A stretch of DNA of 64,000 bases from positions 124,001 to 188,000 of the forward strand of contig NZ_JACCDD010000003.1 of NCBI RefSeq assembly GCF_013415115.1, written 5' to 3'. Position numbers and translations under genes: made by a program. How positions within the stretch are numbered: position 1 is the stretch's first letter; the number at the start of each line of letters is the position of its first letter. The DNA comes from Vreelandella zhaodongensis (lineage in GTDB: Bacteria; Pseudomonadota; Gammaproteobacteria; Pseudomonadales; Halomonadaceae). Below the pieces are notes generated by a model. That model was not told the origin of the DNA. It did no database searches and saw only the letters and a program-made list of their open reading frames with translations. Positions 52,850-62,800 of this stretch are shown one piece after another.

Positions 52850-53755
52850 ATGATGCGGATTGTTCTTTTCTTGGCTACCAACCTGGCGGTGGTACTGGTG
52901 GCCAGTTTTACGCTGCGACTCTTTGGCGTAGAAGGCTACCTACGCAGCCAGGGAATCAACTTTACTGGCTTGCTGATCTTCTGCTTTATTGTGGGTATGG
53001 CAGGCTCAATCATTTCGTTGTTTATGTCGAAGTGGCTGGCAAAGCGCTCGACGGGCACGGTGATTATTGAAACTCCCTCTAACGCTACTGAAAAATGGTT
53101 GGTTGATACCGTTGCCGAGCTTTCCCGCGAAGCAGGCATTAAAACGCCTGAAGTGGGGATTTTTCCTGCCCAACAGTCCAACGCCTTTGCTACTGGCTGG
53201 AATAAAAATGAGTCGCTGGTAGCCGTCTCGGCGGGCTTGCTCAACCGAATGCGCCCGGAAGAAGTACGTGCAGTGCTGGCTCACGAAATTGGTCACGTTG
53301 CCAACGGGGACATGGTGACTCTGGCGCTCATTCAAGGTGTCGTGAATACCTTCGTGATGTTCTTTGCCCGCGTGGTGGCTCACTTAATCGATGGCTTCTT
53401 AAAGAGCCGCAGCGATGGTGAAGGCGGCCTGGGCTTTATGGGCTATTTTGCTGTCGTTATCGTCGCAGAGATTGTCTTTGGCATAGTTGCCTCCGCCATC
53501 GTGGCGTGGTTCTCGCGCTTCCGGGAGTACCGTGCTGACGAAGCCGGCGCACGCTTAGCAGGCACTGGTGCCATGGTCAATGCGCTGGCTCGCCTGAAAG
53601 CAGAAACTGAAATGCCTGACCAAATGCCAGACACCATGCGCGCTATGGCCATTACTAAAGGCCAAACCCGCTCACTGGTTGAGAAAATGTTCGCCAGCCA
53701 CCCGCCGCTGGATGATCGTATCCGTGCGCTGAAAGAAGCGGCTTATCGCCAATAA
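52850..53755 (+). CDS. htpX: membrane zinc metalloprotease HtpX
   Basis: HtpX is an inner-membrane protease that, with FtsH, degrades damaged membrane proteins. The 301-residue protein has two N-terminal helices, the zinc site [12 protein letters not shown] near residue 143, two further helices (about 158-178 and 198-220) and the third ligand Glu in [13 protein letters not shown]. The C-terminal [12 protein letters not shown] block is typical. Heat-shock or envelope-stress control is usual in the family; no promoter was resolved here. Confidence 0.97.
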   Translation: MMRIVLFLATNLAVVLVASFTLRLFGVEGYLRSQGINFTGLLIFCFIVGMAGSIISLFMSKWLAKRSTGTVIIETPSNATEKWLVDTVAELSREAGIKTPEVGIFPAQQSNAFATGWNKNESLVAVSAGLLNRMRPEEVRAVLAHEIGHVANGDMVTLALIQGVVNTFVMFFARVVAHLIDGFLKSRSDGEGGLGFMGYFAVVIVAEIVFGIVASAIVAWFSRFREYRADEAGARLAGTGAMVNALARLKAETEMPDQMPDTMRAMAITKGQTRSLVEKMFASHPPLDDRIRALKEAAYRQ

Positions 53756-53779
53756 GCTTTTCCGCCACGACCTAACGAA

Positions 53780-53803
53780 CAAGGCCCGCAAATGCGGGCC
53801 TTG
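53780..53803. terminator. hairpin between htpX and pdxB
   Basis: CAAGGCCCGC and GCGGGCCTTG pair perfectly around AAAT-like loop bases in the convergent gap. T-tracts are weak on both sides, so it is a likely but not ideal bidirectional terminator. Confidence 0.65.
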
Positions 53804-53836
53804 TGCTCTCTACATCTTCGCGCAGCCATCCCACCG

Positions 53837-55009
53837 TTAAGCGCACCGCACCTGAAAGCCAGCAGCTAGCAACGGCGCTTCCAATACCGTCGCACCGTTC
53901 TCCAGCACGACGGTAAGCGTCGCAAACTCTCGGCGCAACGGGTAGTTCGCCCGGCAGTGGTCAAAGCCCTTTTTGATACCTTGCTTTCGAACCTGGCGGT
54001 GCAAGGCATCGTGGTCGCGGCGCACATCGTACACCGCGCGTGCGCAAAGCCGCAGCGCATCTTCTACCGGCAGGGCCTGCTGTAACGTGAGCTCAGCAAG
54101 CGCTGGCGACGGGCACAGTTCGCTAAAACGTAACTGACTTGGCCGGCCGATATGCTGAGCTAATGCTTGCTGAATCATCCAACTGCCGCGGAGCTTGCCA
54201 TCCAGGCTATGCCCGGCAATGTGCGGCGTTGCAAGCGCCACCAGGTCACGCAATCCTGCGTCTATTTCTGGCTCGCCTTCCCAGACATCCAGAACAGCCG
54301 TGATATCACCCTTACCTGCTAAGCGGCTGCGTAGCGCCAGGCCATCAATGCAGTCGCCCCGCCCGGCATTAAGCAGTACCGTTCTTGGGGCCAGGTCGTT
54401 AATACGTTCCGCGTTAAGCAACTGATAGGTGGCATGGGGACCTTCTTTTACCAGCGGCGTGTGCAGGCACAGCACGTCGCAACGCTCAATCACGCTATCC
54501 AACGAGACAAACTTACTCGCCCTTTCTTCTGCACGCTCTTGTTCTACATGCTCTTGTTCTGCTCGGGGCGGATCACACACTAGGGTTTCCACACCCAGCG
54601 CCTGCAAGCGCCGCTGCAAACGGCTACCCACGTTGCCCGCCCCCACGATACCCACCGTACGTGCCAGCAACGACCAACCTTCTCGCTCACTCACTAACAA
54701 CAGGCTGCTAAGCACGTAATCCACCACGGCTTCGGCATTGCAACCAGGGGCGCTGGCAAAGCCAATGTCGCGCTCGCTTAACAGCGCGCGGTCGATATGG
54801 TCGGTGCCAATGGTGCAGGTACCCACAAAGCGCACTGGGCTTTGTGCCAGCAGCGCTTGGTTTACCTGGGTAATCGAGCGCACTATCAGTGCATCGGCAT
54901 CCGCCACATCAGTAGCGCGAATCTCTCGCCCAGGCAACCGATGTAACGTGCCAAAGGGGACAAAGCACTGGTCAGCGGCGGGAATGTTAGCGTCGATAAC
55001 AAGTTTCAT
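53837..55009 (-). CDS. pdxB: erythronate-4-phosphate dehydrogenase
   Basis: PdxB oxidises 4-phosphoerythronate in pyridoxal phosphate synthesis. The 390-residue protein of the D-2-hydroxyacid dehydrogenase family has the NAD-binding GIVGAGNVGSRLQRRL near residue 118, catalytic Arg in LNAGRGDCIDG and Glu in WEGEPEID. His is in TPHIAGHSLDGKLRGS near 255. The C-terminal PdxB dimerisation domain is present. An insert with repeated EQEHVEQERAEERA near residue 153 is unusual. Confidence 0.95.
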   Translation of the reverse strand: MKLVIDANIPAADQCFVPFGTLHRLPGREIRATDVADADALIVRSITQVNQALLAQSPVRFVGTCTIGTDHIDRALLSERDIGFASAPGCNAEAVVDYVLSSLLLVSEREGWSLLARTVGIVGAGNVGSRLQRRLQALGVETLVCDPPRAEQEHVEQERAEERASKFVSLDSVIERCDVLCLHTPLVKEGPHATYQLLNAERINDLAPRTVLLNAGRGDCIDGLALRSRLAGKGDITAVLDVWEGEPEIDAGLRDLVALATPHIAGHSLDGKLRGSWMIQQALAQHIGRPSQLRFSELCPSPALAELTLQQALPVEDALRLCARAVYDVRRDHDALHRQVRKQGIKKGFDHCRANYPLRREFATLTVVLENGATVLEAPLLAAGFQVRCA

Positions 55010-55093
55010 AGGCGTTTTAGTATCCGAGCTTTACAATATGCCCGCCACGGCTGGATAGGCAGGCGTGTTCGAGGGCATTTTAAGGAGAGTGTT

Positions 55094-55375
55094 GTGATCG
55101 TACGCTGGGAAACCGACCATGACTATGTGTTGGTTCATATTCACCAGGACATGTTTGGCGACTGGATTTTTAGCCGCGCCTGGGGGCAGATTGGCACTCA
55201 GTTTGGCGGGCTAAAACACCAATTGGCAGATACCCTGGAACAAGCACAGATGTGGCTGGAGGATGAGACCACCATCCAAACCTCGCGGGGATTTCGCAAG
55301 GTACTTGAAGCCGCCGATCATACACCGGAAGGACAGGAAGCCATGCGACAGCTGTCACTGCTTGATGCACTGTGA
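55094..55375 (+). CDS. WGR-domain-like small protein
   Basis: The 93-residue protein is read from GTG at 55094 with AAGGAGAG upstream. It reads VRWETDHDYVLVHIHQDMFGDWIFSRAWGQIGTQFGG, resembling a WGR fold (WGR motif present as WGQ). A short helical C-terminus follows. WGR domains bind nucleic acids in some proteins. Function here is unknown. It is divergent from pdxB. Confidence 0.72.
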   Translation: MIVRWETDHDYVLVHIHQDMFGDWIFSRAWGQIGTQFGGLKHQLADTLEQAQMWLEDETTIQTSRGFRKVLEAADHTPEGQEAMRQLSLLDAL

Positions 55376-55397
55376 TGCATGCCCCCAGCCCTAACCG

Positions 55398-55733
55398 TTA
55401 ACCTAAGAAGCGTCGTCCGCTACGCTGGTGCGCGCCAACGGGTGACGCACTCTCGGGCGGCGTGGTGAGCGCCGCAAGGGACGCCTCGTCCAACCAACCG
55501 CGATCGCGCAGCCAGTCACTCAGACGCACTAAATCAAATCCTCGGTCTAACTCAACCCCGTCGTTATCCACCAACACAGGGATGCGTATTCCATAACGCT
55601 CTACCAGGGCGTCGTCGTCGCTGATTTCAATGTGATGCAGCGACACGTCTTGATTGGCCAACGTTACCACTAGCGCTTCTAATTGAGCGCATAAGTGGCA
55701 GCCTAACGTTGTGTAAATTGAGAGCTGAATCAT
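55398..55733 (-). CDS. glutaredoxin-like protein (DUF836)
   Basis: The 111-residue thioredoxin-fold protein has the redox site TLGCHLCAQLEAL near residue 12 (CxxC), and RYGIRIPVLV with the cis-Pro near residue 52. This matches the DUF836 glutaredoxin-like family. The C-terminal 25 residues are Pro/Ala/Arg-rich and outside the fold. It follows rlmKL by 18 bases on the same strand and may share its transcript. Confidence 0.87.
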   Translation of the reverse strand: MIQLSIYTTLGCHLCAQLEALVVTLANQDVSLHHIEISDDDALVERYGIRIPVLVDNDGVELDRGFDLVRLSDWLRDRGWLDEASLAALTTPPESASPVGAHQRSGRRFLG

Positions 55734-55751
55734 AGCCGATCTCTTTATGCC

Positions 55752-57974
55752 TTACGCTTTATGCCGTAGCAAAAACACGTGGTGCAGATTGGTTCGCCGC
55801 TGAAAATCAGGGTCAAAGGTACGCGACGTAATATCTTCCACCACATAACGCTCAGCCAGTGCCTCATCCAGCTTAAAGCGCCGCTGGTTATTCGAGAACA
55901 CTAACGTGCCACCGTGGGCCAGGCGCGCCATGGCCAGCTCCACTAGCCGTGGGTGGTCGCGCTGAACATCCAGGGTGTCGCGCATTTTCTTAGAGTTAGA
56001 AAACGTCGGTGGATCCATAAAGATCAGGTCAAACTCCGCATTGGCAGTTTCCAGCCAGCGGAAACAATCATCCCGCACCATACGATGTAGCCTTGGATCC
56101 AGCTTGTTCAGCGCGAAGTTATCCCGTGCCCAATCAAGGTAGGTATTGGACATATCAACGCTGACACTGTCGCTTGCACCACCCAAGGCTGCCTGCACGG
56201 TTGCCGTGGCGGTGTAGCAAAACAGGTTCAAGAAGCGCTTGCCGCTGGCCATCTCGTTAAGCAGGCGGCGCACTGGGCGGTGATCCAAAAACAGACCGGT
56301 ATCCAAGTAGTCACGCAAATTCACCCACAACCGAGCGTCACCTTCCTGCACTTCAAAGCGTTCGCCGCTGGCGTCGCGCTTCTGGTACTGGGCGCTGCCG
56401 GTTTGTCGCTCACGGCGCTTTATATAAATCTTGCTTGGATCAACATCGAGCGCTTCGGGCAGCACTTCAAGTGCATCAAACAGACGCTTTTGAGCCTGGG
56501 CGGGGTTAATTGAGCTAGGCGCCGCATACTCTTGAACATGCACTCGGTCACCGTAACGGTCGACTGCCAGCGCGTATTCCGGCATGTCAGCATCGTAAAC
56601 ACGATAACAAGCTTCACCGCTCTTCTTTAGCCACTTTTTCAGACGTTTTTGATTTTTCGCCAGACGATTAGCAAACATCTGAGCATTTTCCGACACTGCA
56701 GACTTGGCAATAGCGCTTACTTGCTGCGCCACTTCACCATTTTCTGAGACAGATAAATCGCTGACATTATCAGGCTGGCTTGCCGTGTGACTGGCAATAT
56801 CCATCAGCAGCAACTTGGCATCCAGCGCGCCATTTTTCAGCGCGTACTGCTTGTGAGCGCGCAGCCCCAGGCGGTGGCCTAGGTCAGGGTTGCCGGTAAA
56901 CAGCGCCAGCGTCCAACCTGGAAACAGTGCTTTCGCCTTTTCGCCAAGCTGAGCGTACAAACGCACTAACTCAGGTAGCTCGCCTAAGCGCTCGCCATAA
57001 GGCGGGTTAGTAATCAGCAGTCCTCGCTCGGCGGTCATTGTCTCTGGCCTTGTTAGCTGGCTGAGACTTTGCCCATACAAGGTAATTAGCGCAGGAATGC
57101 CTGCACGCATGGCGTTAGCTTTTGCTGCAGTCAATGCCGCCGGACTTTGATCAAAGCCCACCAGCGCCGTTTTACAGCGTTTACGGCCAATAGAGGCTCG
57201 TGCTTCAGCTTCGCGCTTTAGCTCTTTCCACAGCGGCTCGTTGTGCCCTGCCCAGCCTTGAAAACCGAAGCGCTCCCGATTGAGGTTAGGCGCTTGGTCG
57301 GCGGCCATTAGCGCCGCTTCAATCAGCAACGTGCCAGCCCCGCACAGTGGATCTAACAGCGGCTCACCGGCTTTGGCGCGTTCGGGCCAGCCTGCACGCA
57401 CCAGCAGCGCAGCGGCTAAGTTCTCTTTTAGCGGCGCATGGCCCACATCACGGCGGTAGCCTCGGCGATGCAAACTTTCACCAGAAAGGTCAATCCCCAG
57501 GCTTAAATTAGCGCGGTGCAGATGGGCATAGATGCGCAGGTCAGGCGTTTTGGTATCGACATTGGGACGCTCCTGGCCTGCCAGCTGCAGCGAATCAACA
57601 ACGCCATCTTTTACTGTTTGGGCACCAAAGCGGGTGTGGCGAATGTGGTCGCTACGGCCATGAAAATCTACCGCCAGGGTTTTGCCAGGCGTTAAGTGCT
57701 GTGTCCAGGGAAGCCGAGCAACCACATCGCGCACCTGTTCGGCGGTATCGATCATCGATTCCCGAGCCAGCAGCAAAATAATTCGGTTGGCCAGACGGGA
57801 CCACAGACATACGCGATAGGCAGTTTCTAGATTAGCGGAAAAATATACCCCCGCTACTGTGGTTTTACCTGGCGTGGCACCTAGGGCTAATAATTCATCC
57901 GCTAGCAGGCCTTCGATGCCTTTAGGGCAGGTCGCCAGGAGGTTTAAACAGGCTGTTTGGCTCGACTCGGTCAT
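55752..57974 (-). CDS. rlmKL: bifunctional 23S rRNA methyltransferase RlmKL
   Basis: RlmKL makes m2G2445 and m7G2069 in 23S rRNA. The 740-residue protein is the full fusion. An N-terminal THUMP domain (about residues 45-155) leads into the RlmL domain with DPLCGAGTLLIEAALMA near 208 and NPPYGERLGE near 320. The linker is Lys-rich. The RlmK domain shows FLNLFCYTATATVQAALGGA near 590 and MDPPTFSNSKKMRDTLDVQRDH near 660. A segment of about 30 residues rich in Ser/Ala near 395-425 separates the halves. Confidence 0.96.
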   Translation of the reverse strand: MTESSQTACLNLLATCPKGIEGLLADELLALGATPGKTTVAGVYFSANLETAYRVCLWSRLANRIILLLARESMIDTAEQVRDVVARLPWTQHLTPGKTLAVDFHGRSDHIRHTRFGAQTVKDGVVDSLQLAGQERPNVDTKTPDLRIYAHLHRANLSLGIDLSGESLHRRGYRRDVGHAPLKENLAAALLVRAGWPERAKAGEPLLDPLCGAGTLLIEAALMAADQAPNLNRERFGFQGWAGHNEPLWKELKREAEARASIGRKRCKTALVGFDQSPAALTAAKANAMRAGIPALITLYGQSLSQLTRPETMTAERGLLITNPPYGERLGELPELVRLYAQLGEKAKALFPGWTLALFTGNPDLGHRLGLRAHKQYALKNGALDAKLLLMDIASHTASQPDNVSDLSVSENGEVAQQVSAIAKSAVSENAQMFANRLAKNQKRLKKWLKKSGEACYRVYDADMPEYALAVDRYGDRVHVQEYAAPSSINPAQAQKRLFDALEVLPEALDVDPSKIYIKRRERQTGSAQYQKRDASGERFEVQEGDARLWVNLRDYLDTGLFLDHRPVRRLLNEMASGKRFLNLFCYTATATVQAALGGASDSVSVDMSNTYLDWARDNFALNKLDPRLHRMVRDDCFRWLETANAEFDLIFMDPPTFSNSKKMRDTLDVQRDHPRLVELAMARLAHGGTLVFSNNQRRFKLDEALAERYVVEDITSRTFDPDFQRRTNLHHVFLLRHKA

Positions 57975-58315
57975 GTTAATCGCCGCGCGTAAGAGCGCGA
58001 TATTCCTATATATGGCAAATGAGTTTACGTCTTATGACAATTTGATGGTCGACAAGTGACCCCATCATGAGCTAACAATAAGAGTGTAGCTACTGAAAAA
58101 CGCATGCGTTGTTTGTCAGGGTTCTGTTAGCAACTTGCTTTCTAGATCCCTAGCTTGTTGAGTCTGCCGCTTTGCCTGTTCAGCACGTGAGTGCTAGACA
58201 CTAGCGTTGAGTGGCGGCTTGCCGAGGTTATCTATCGAAATAGCACTGATGCAAATATAGCATTTTGCCCAGCATGCTTTTCTTATCAAAGGCTTTCGTG
58301 AAAAGAGGTTAGCCA
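57975..58315. other. rlmKL-rmf divergent intergenic region
   Basis: About 340 bases hold the two divergent promoters. A TATAGC element near 58254-58259 could be the rmf -10. The middle shows no gene or strong repeat that I recognise. Confidence 0.5.
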
Positions 58316-58525
58316 ATGAAACGACAAAAACGTGATCGCTTCCAACGGGCTTATGTTCACGGCTATAAAGCAGGTATTACGGGTCGCTCCCGAGATGACT
58401 GCCCCAGTCAAGATGTTAATTTACGCGAATATTGGATGAGTGGTTGGCGTGAAGGTCGCGGTGACCAGTGGGATGGGATGACCGGCGTTTCCGGCATTCA
58501 TAAAAACCCCATGGTGATGACCTAG
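58316..58525 (+). CDS. rmf: ribosome modulation factor
   Basis: RMF binds 70S ribosomes in stationary phase and drives 100S dimer formation (hibernation). The 69-residue protein matches the family: MKRQKRDRFQRAYVHGYKAGITGRSRDDCP and LREYWMSGWREGRGDQWDGM. AAAGAGGTT precedes the ATG. It ends in a good terminator. Confidence 0.95.
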   Translation: MKRQKRDRFQRAYVHGYKAGITGRSRDDCPSQDVNLREYWMSGWREGRGDQWDGMTGVSGIHKNPMVMT

Positions 58526-58560
58526 TTTTTACCCTTTTACACGTTACTTTCGGAGTACTG

Positions 58561-58587
58561 AGCCCGCTGACAGGCGGGCTTTTTATT
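58561..58587 (+). terminator. rmf terminator
   Basis: AGCCCGC and GCGGGCT pair around a six-base loop, followed by TTTTATTGCT. It also faces the end of pyrD. Confidence 0.85.
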
Positions 58588-58593
58588 GCTCTT

Positions 58594-59607
58594 TTATTGC
58601 TGCTTCAACGCCTCGGCACACGTTTTTACCAATCCAGGGCCTTGGTAAATCAGGCCTGAGTAGAGCTGCACCAAGTCCGCGCCAGCGGCAATTTTAGCGC
58701 TTGCCGCCTCACCACTATCAATACCACCTACACCAATAATAGGCAGTGTTGGCAACTGCGCGCGTAGCAGGCGAATCACCCTATTAGAAGCTTCAAATAC
58801 GGGCTTACCGGAAAGCCCGCCCGCTTCTTCTGACTGTGGGTCACTTTTTACGGCCTCACGAGATACCGTGGTATTGGTCGCAATCACGCCATCCAGCGCA
58901 TTACGCGCAATACTACCGGCCACCAACGCGACCTCTTCTTCGCTCATATCTGGCGCGATTTTAACCAGCAGGGGCACCTTACGGCCTAACTCGGCATCTA
59001 GCACTTGGCTGCGCGAACGAATAGGCCCTAATAGCTCATCCAGCTGCTCACCGAATTGCAACGTTCGCAGCCCTGGCGTATTAGGCGAGGAAATATTAAC
59101 CGCAATATAATCCGCCACGCTGTGAACCGCGTCTAGACAGAGCAAGTAATCATCGAGCGCGTTTTCAACAGAGGTGGTCAGGTTCTTGCCAATATTAACC
59201 CCCACGACACCGCCGTAATGGCGTTTTTTCACTTGTGCAACAAGATGCTCAACCCCTTTGTTATTAAACCCAAAGCGGTTAATGATGGCGTCGTGACCCG
59301 CAAGCCGAAAGAGACGTGGCTTTGGGTTGCCTGGCTGCGCCTTGGGCGTCACAGTACCTACTTCTACAAACCCAAAGCCCAATGCGCCCAGCGCATCCAG
59401 GTGGTCGGCGTTTTTATCCAGCCCTGCAGCAAGGCCTACCCGATTACTAAAACGCAGCCCCATCAGCTCTACGGGGTCATTCACTGGCTTACCATATACC
59501 CGCTGCACACCACCGACTCGGTGTAGCGCGTCTAACGCATTCAGCGCCAACCCGTGAGACGTTTCAGGGTCAAAGCGAAACAGCAGCGAACGGGCAAGGT
59601 TATACAT
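58594..59607 (-). CDS. pyrD: dihydroorotate dehydrogenase (quinone)
   Basis: PyrD oxidises dihydroorotate to orotate at the inner membrane, passing electrons to quinone. The protein has 337 residues from the ATG at 59607, which has AGGAGA upstream; a longer in-frame start would add 23 non-family residues. The class 2 N-terminus MYNLARSLLFRFDPETSHGLAL forms the membrane helices. FMN-site motifs are GLAAGLDKNADHLDALGALGFGFVEVGTVTP, FGFNNKGVEHL, NISSPNTPGLR with the catalytic Ser, and IGVGGIDSGEAA. Confidence 0.97.
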   Translation of the reverse strand: MYNLARSLLFRFDPETSHGLALNALDALHRVGGVQRVYGKPVNDPVELMGLRFSNRVGLAAGLDKNADHLDALGALGFGFVEVGTVTPKAQPGNPKPRLFRLAGHDAIINRFGFNNKGVEHLVAQVKKRHYGGVVGVNIGKNLTTSVENALDDYLLCLDAVHSVADYIAVNISSPNTPGLRTLQFGEQLDELLGPIRSRSQVLDAELGRKVPLLVKIAPDMSEEEVALVAGSIARNALDGVIATNTTVSREAVKSDPQSEEAGGLSGKPVFEASNRVIRLLRAQLPTLPIIGVGGIDSGEAASAKIAAGADLVQLYSGLIYQGPGLVKTCAEALKQQ

Positions 59608-59771
59608 CAGCGAGACTCTCCTAAACAGCGAGTGGGCATGGGGCAGGCATGGCGCGGCGCGCAGAGTATAGCGCACATCACATTGTCTTCGCAGCGCTGA
59701 GCAGCGAGAAAGAGACTAAAATGGGTAGCTATCTCAAGAACTATCTCAAGAACTATCGCAAAACAAACCAC
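59608..59771. other. pyrD upstream region with short direct repeat
   Basis: No convincing gene is present. CTATCTCAAGAA occurs twice in tandem near 59729-59752 and again begins a third partial copy. The short plus-strand ORF across it (MGSYLKNYLKNYRKTNHKK) has no ribosome binding site and runs into the terminator of the next gene. Confidence 0.45.
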
Positions 59772-59803
59772 AAAAAAAACCGCGCCCTGGTTAAGGGCGC
59801 GGT
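59772..59803 (-). terminator. terminator of the glutamate dehydrogenase gene
   Basis: On the minus strand ACCGCGCCCT and AGGGCGCGGT pair with a short loop, followed by TTTTTTTT (plus-strand A run at 59772-59779). Confidence 0.88.
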
Positions 59804-59848
59804 AGGTGGTGTTACCCATCAAGCAAGGTGGTAGTGCTAGCGTGTGAG

Positions 59849-62800
59849 TTACGCTTCGCTGTCGCTTTCAGCTAGGTCGACCAGTTCACGCACGGCCACA
59901 GCAAACAGTGCAAAGCCGCCCTCACTGCCACCGCGAACTTCATCAATCAAGCGACACCAGCGGCGGTGCAGCTCGGCGTGCTGTTCCAGCCACTGGGCAA
60001 CGCGCTCCTGGGTGTCACGGCTACCTGCGTCCAGTTTCAGCACGCTGGTGGTTAATGCCAACTGCTGGCGGTCGATATCGTCACGGAAGGTTTCCCGTGC
60101 CTGAGCCTGCCACGCGTCGCGCACTTCCAGCTGGGTCACCTGTTGGATCATCCAGGGGAGCTCTAAACGGCTGCCGATTTCGTAGAACACTTCGGCCACA
60201 CGCTGAGGCTTCTCATTGGTAATACGCGCAGCTTGAATAATGCCTAAGCCTGCGTAAAGGCTTGGTGCAGCGGCGACTGTTGTCGCTAACGCTTCAGGCA
60301 CACCCGCAGCTTGAAGTTCGTCACACCGCTCACGCCATGCGGCCTGCTCTTCACCGCTGAGCAGCTCACCGATACTTTCTTGCAGCTGAGCCAAGCGCGG
60401 GCCGAAGTATTCAATGGCATCTTGGGTAGACAGCCCCATATGCTGACGCAGGAACCAACGCGTCGCCCGGCGGATCATACGCATCAGATCCAGCATCATG
60501 GAGTACTGCACACGGTTCGGCACCTGGTTGTCCAGCGCTTCAATCTGTTCCCACAAAGACGTCAGATTGAACGCGTCTCGGGCAACCACATAAGCGCGGG
60601 CAATGTCAGCCCTGCCAGCACCTGTTGAGTCCATCAGGCGGCGAACGAACACAATCCCCATATGATCAACTAGATCGTTGGCCACCTGGGTAGCCACAAT
60701 TTCACGCTTCAGACGGTGGTCATACATCTCGGCCTGGTAGCGCTCAGTCAAGACGTTAGGGAATAAGCGCTCTAGGTGACGATGAATATAGGGATCATCC
60801 GGCACATCGGAGTTGATCAAATCGCCTTTCAGGGTGCTCTTCGCATAAGAGATAAGCACAGACAGCTCCGGCAATCGCATACCCTGTTCGTGACTGGCGC
60901 GCTCTTTAAGCACGTCATCAGCAGGCAGGAACTCCAGTTCACGATCGATTTGGCCAGCTGACTCAAGCTCGCTAATAAAGCGACGGTATGGCCCCATGCC
61001 TTGCTGAGAAAGAATTCCCGACAGATCCAGCGCCTGGGTTTGACGATAATTATCAAGGATAACCAGGTTGGCGACTTCTTCTGTCATATCTGACAACAGC
61101 TGGTTACGCTGCTTGTCAGTCATGTCACCACGTTTCACCACTTCGTCGATCAAGATCTTGATATTGACCTCATGGTCGGAACAGTTAACCCCACCCGCAT
61201 TATCGATAAAGTCAGTGTAAACACGAACACCGTTGGCAGCCGCTTCCATTCGACCACGCTGGGTAAGCCCTAGGTTGCCGCCCTCACCCACTACGCGGCA
61301 GTTCAGTTCAGCGCCATTAATACGCAGCGCATCGTTGGCTTTATCGCCCACGTCAGCGTCGGTTTCATCGGAGCTTTTTACATAAGTACCGATACCGCCG
61401 TTCCACAACAGATCAACCTTCGACTTCAGCATGGCGCGAATCAGGTCGTTAGGCGAAAGGCGCGTCTCTTCGATACCAAATACCTGCTGCATCTCTGGGG
61501 TAATCAGAATCGATTTGGCGCTGCGACTAAAGATACCACCACCCTGTGAAATCAGCTCGGCATTGTAGTCTTCCCAGCTGGAGCGAGGAAGGTTGAACAA
61601 ACGCGTCCGCTCGGCGAATGAGGCCTCTGCATCAGGGTTCGGATCAACAAAAATGTGCATGTGGTTAAACGCGCCCACTAGCTGGATTTTATCCGACAGC
61701 AGCATACCGTTGCCGAAGACGTCGCCAGCCATATCGCCAATGCCTACCACCGTGAACAAATCTTGCTGGGTATTCACGTCGAGATTCTTGAAGTGGCGCT
61801 TGACCGACTCCCAGGCACCACGCGCGGTAATCGCCATTTTCTTGTGGTCGTAGCCGTTAGCACCACCCGAGGCAAAGGCATCTCCCAGCCAATGGCCGTA
61901 CTCAACAGAGATCTCGTTCGCGATATCAGAGAAGGTCGCGGTACCTTTATCCGCGGCCACCACAAGGTAAGTATCGTCATCATCATGACGTACGACATTT
62001 TTTGGCGGCACCACTTCACCACCTACTAGATTATCAGTGACGTCTAGCAGCGCACGAATAAAGATTTGATAACAGGCAATGCCTTCTTTTTGCTGGGTCT
62101 CTCGGTCAGCGTTTTCCGGCATGCGCTTGCATACGAAACCGCCTTTCGCACCCACTGGCACGATGACCGCGTTTTTCACTTGCTGAGCTTTGACTAGGCC
62201 CAACACTTCCGTACGGAAATCTTCGTGGCGATCTGACCAGCGCAACCCACCACGAGCGACTTTACCACCACGCAGGTGAACACCTTCTACCCGCGGCGAG
62301 CAAACAAAAATCTCAAACGCTGGGCGCGGCTTGGGCATGCCGGTGACTTTCGACGGTTCCAGCTTATAGGCGATGTAGTCTTTAACTCGCCCATCATCAG
62401 CTTTTTGATAATAGTTAGTACGCAGCGTAGCTTGAATAAGTTCCATAAAGCGGCGCAACAACTGGTCGTCGTTAAGACTGGCAACACCTTCCAGGTGCTC
62501 ATTTAAACGATCGATGCAGTCATCAGCACTGCTGGGTTGGCGCGCGGGATCAAACCGCAGCCTAAAGAGCTCAACCAGCGCCTGAGTAATAGCTGGGTAG
62601 TTGACCAGCGTCGCCGCAATGTAGTCTTGGGACATACCAAAACGGATCTGCTTCAAATACCGAGCATAGCCACGTAGCATGGCCACTTCACGCCAATCAA
62701 GCCCTGCGCCAATAATCAGGCGGTTGAAAGCATCGTTATCGGCCTCGCCAGCCCAAATGCGCTTGAAAGCTTCACTGAACGCATCACGCATGTCACTAAG

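Noticed and set aside
59649-59834. Plus-strand cationic ORF with YLKNYLKNYRKTNHKK
   Set aside because: No ribosome binding site, repeat-derived sequence, and it overlaps the terminator of the opposite-strand dehydrogenase gene.
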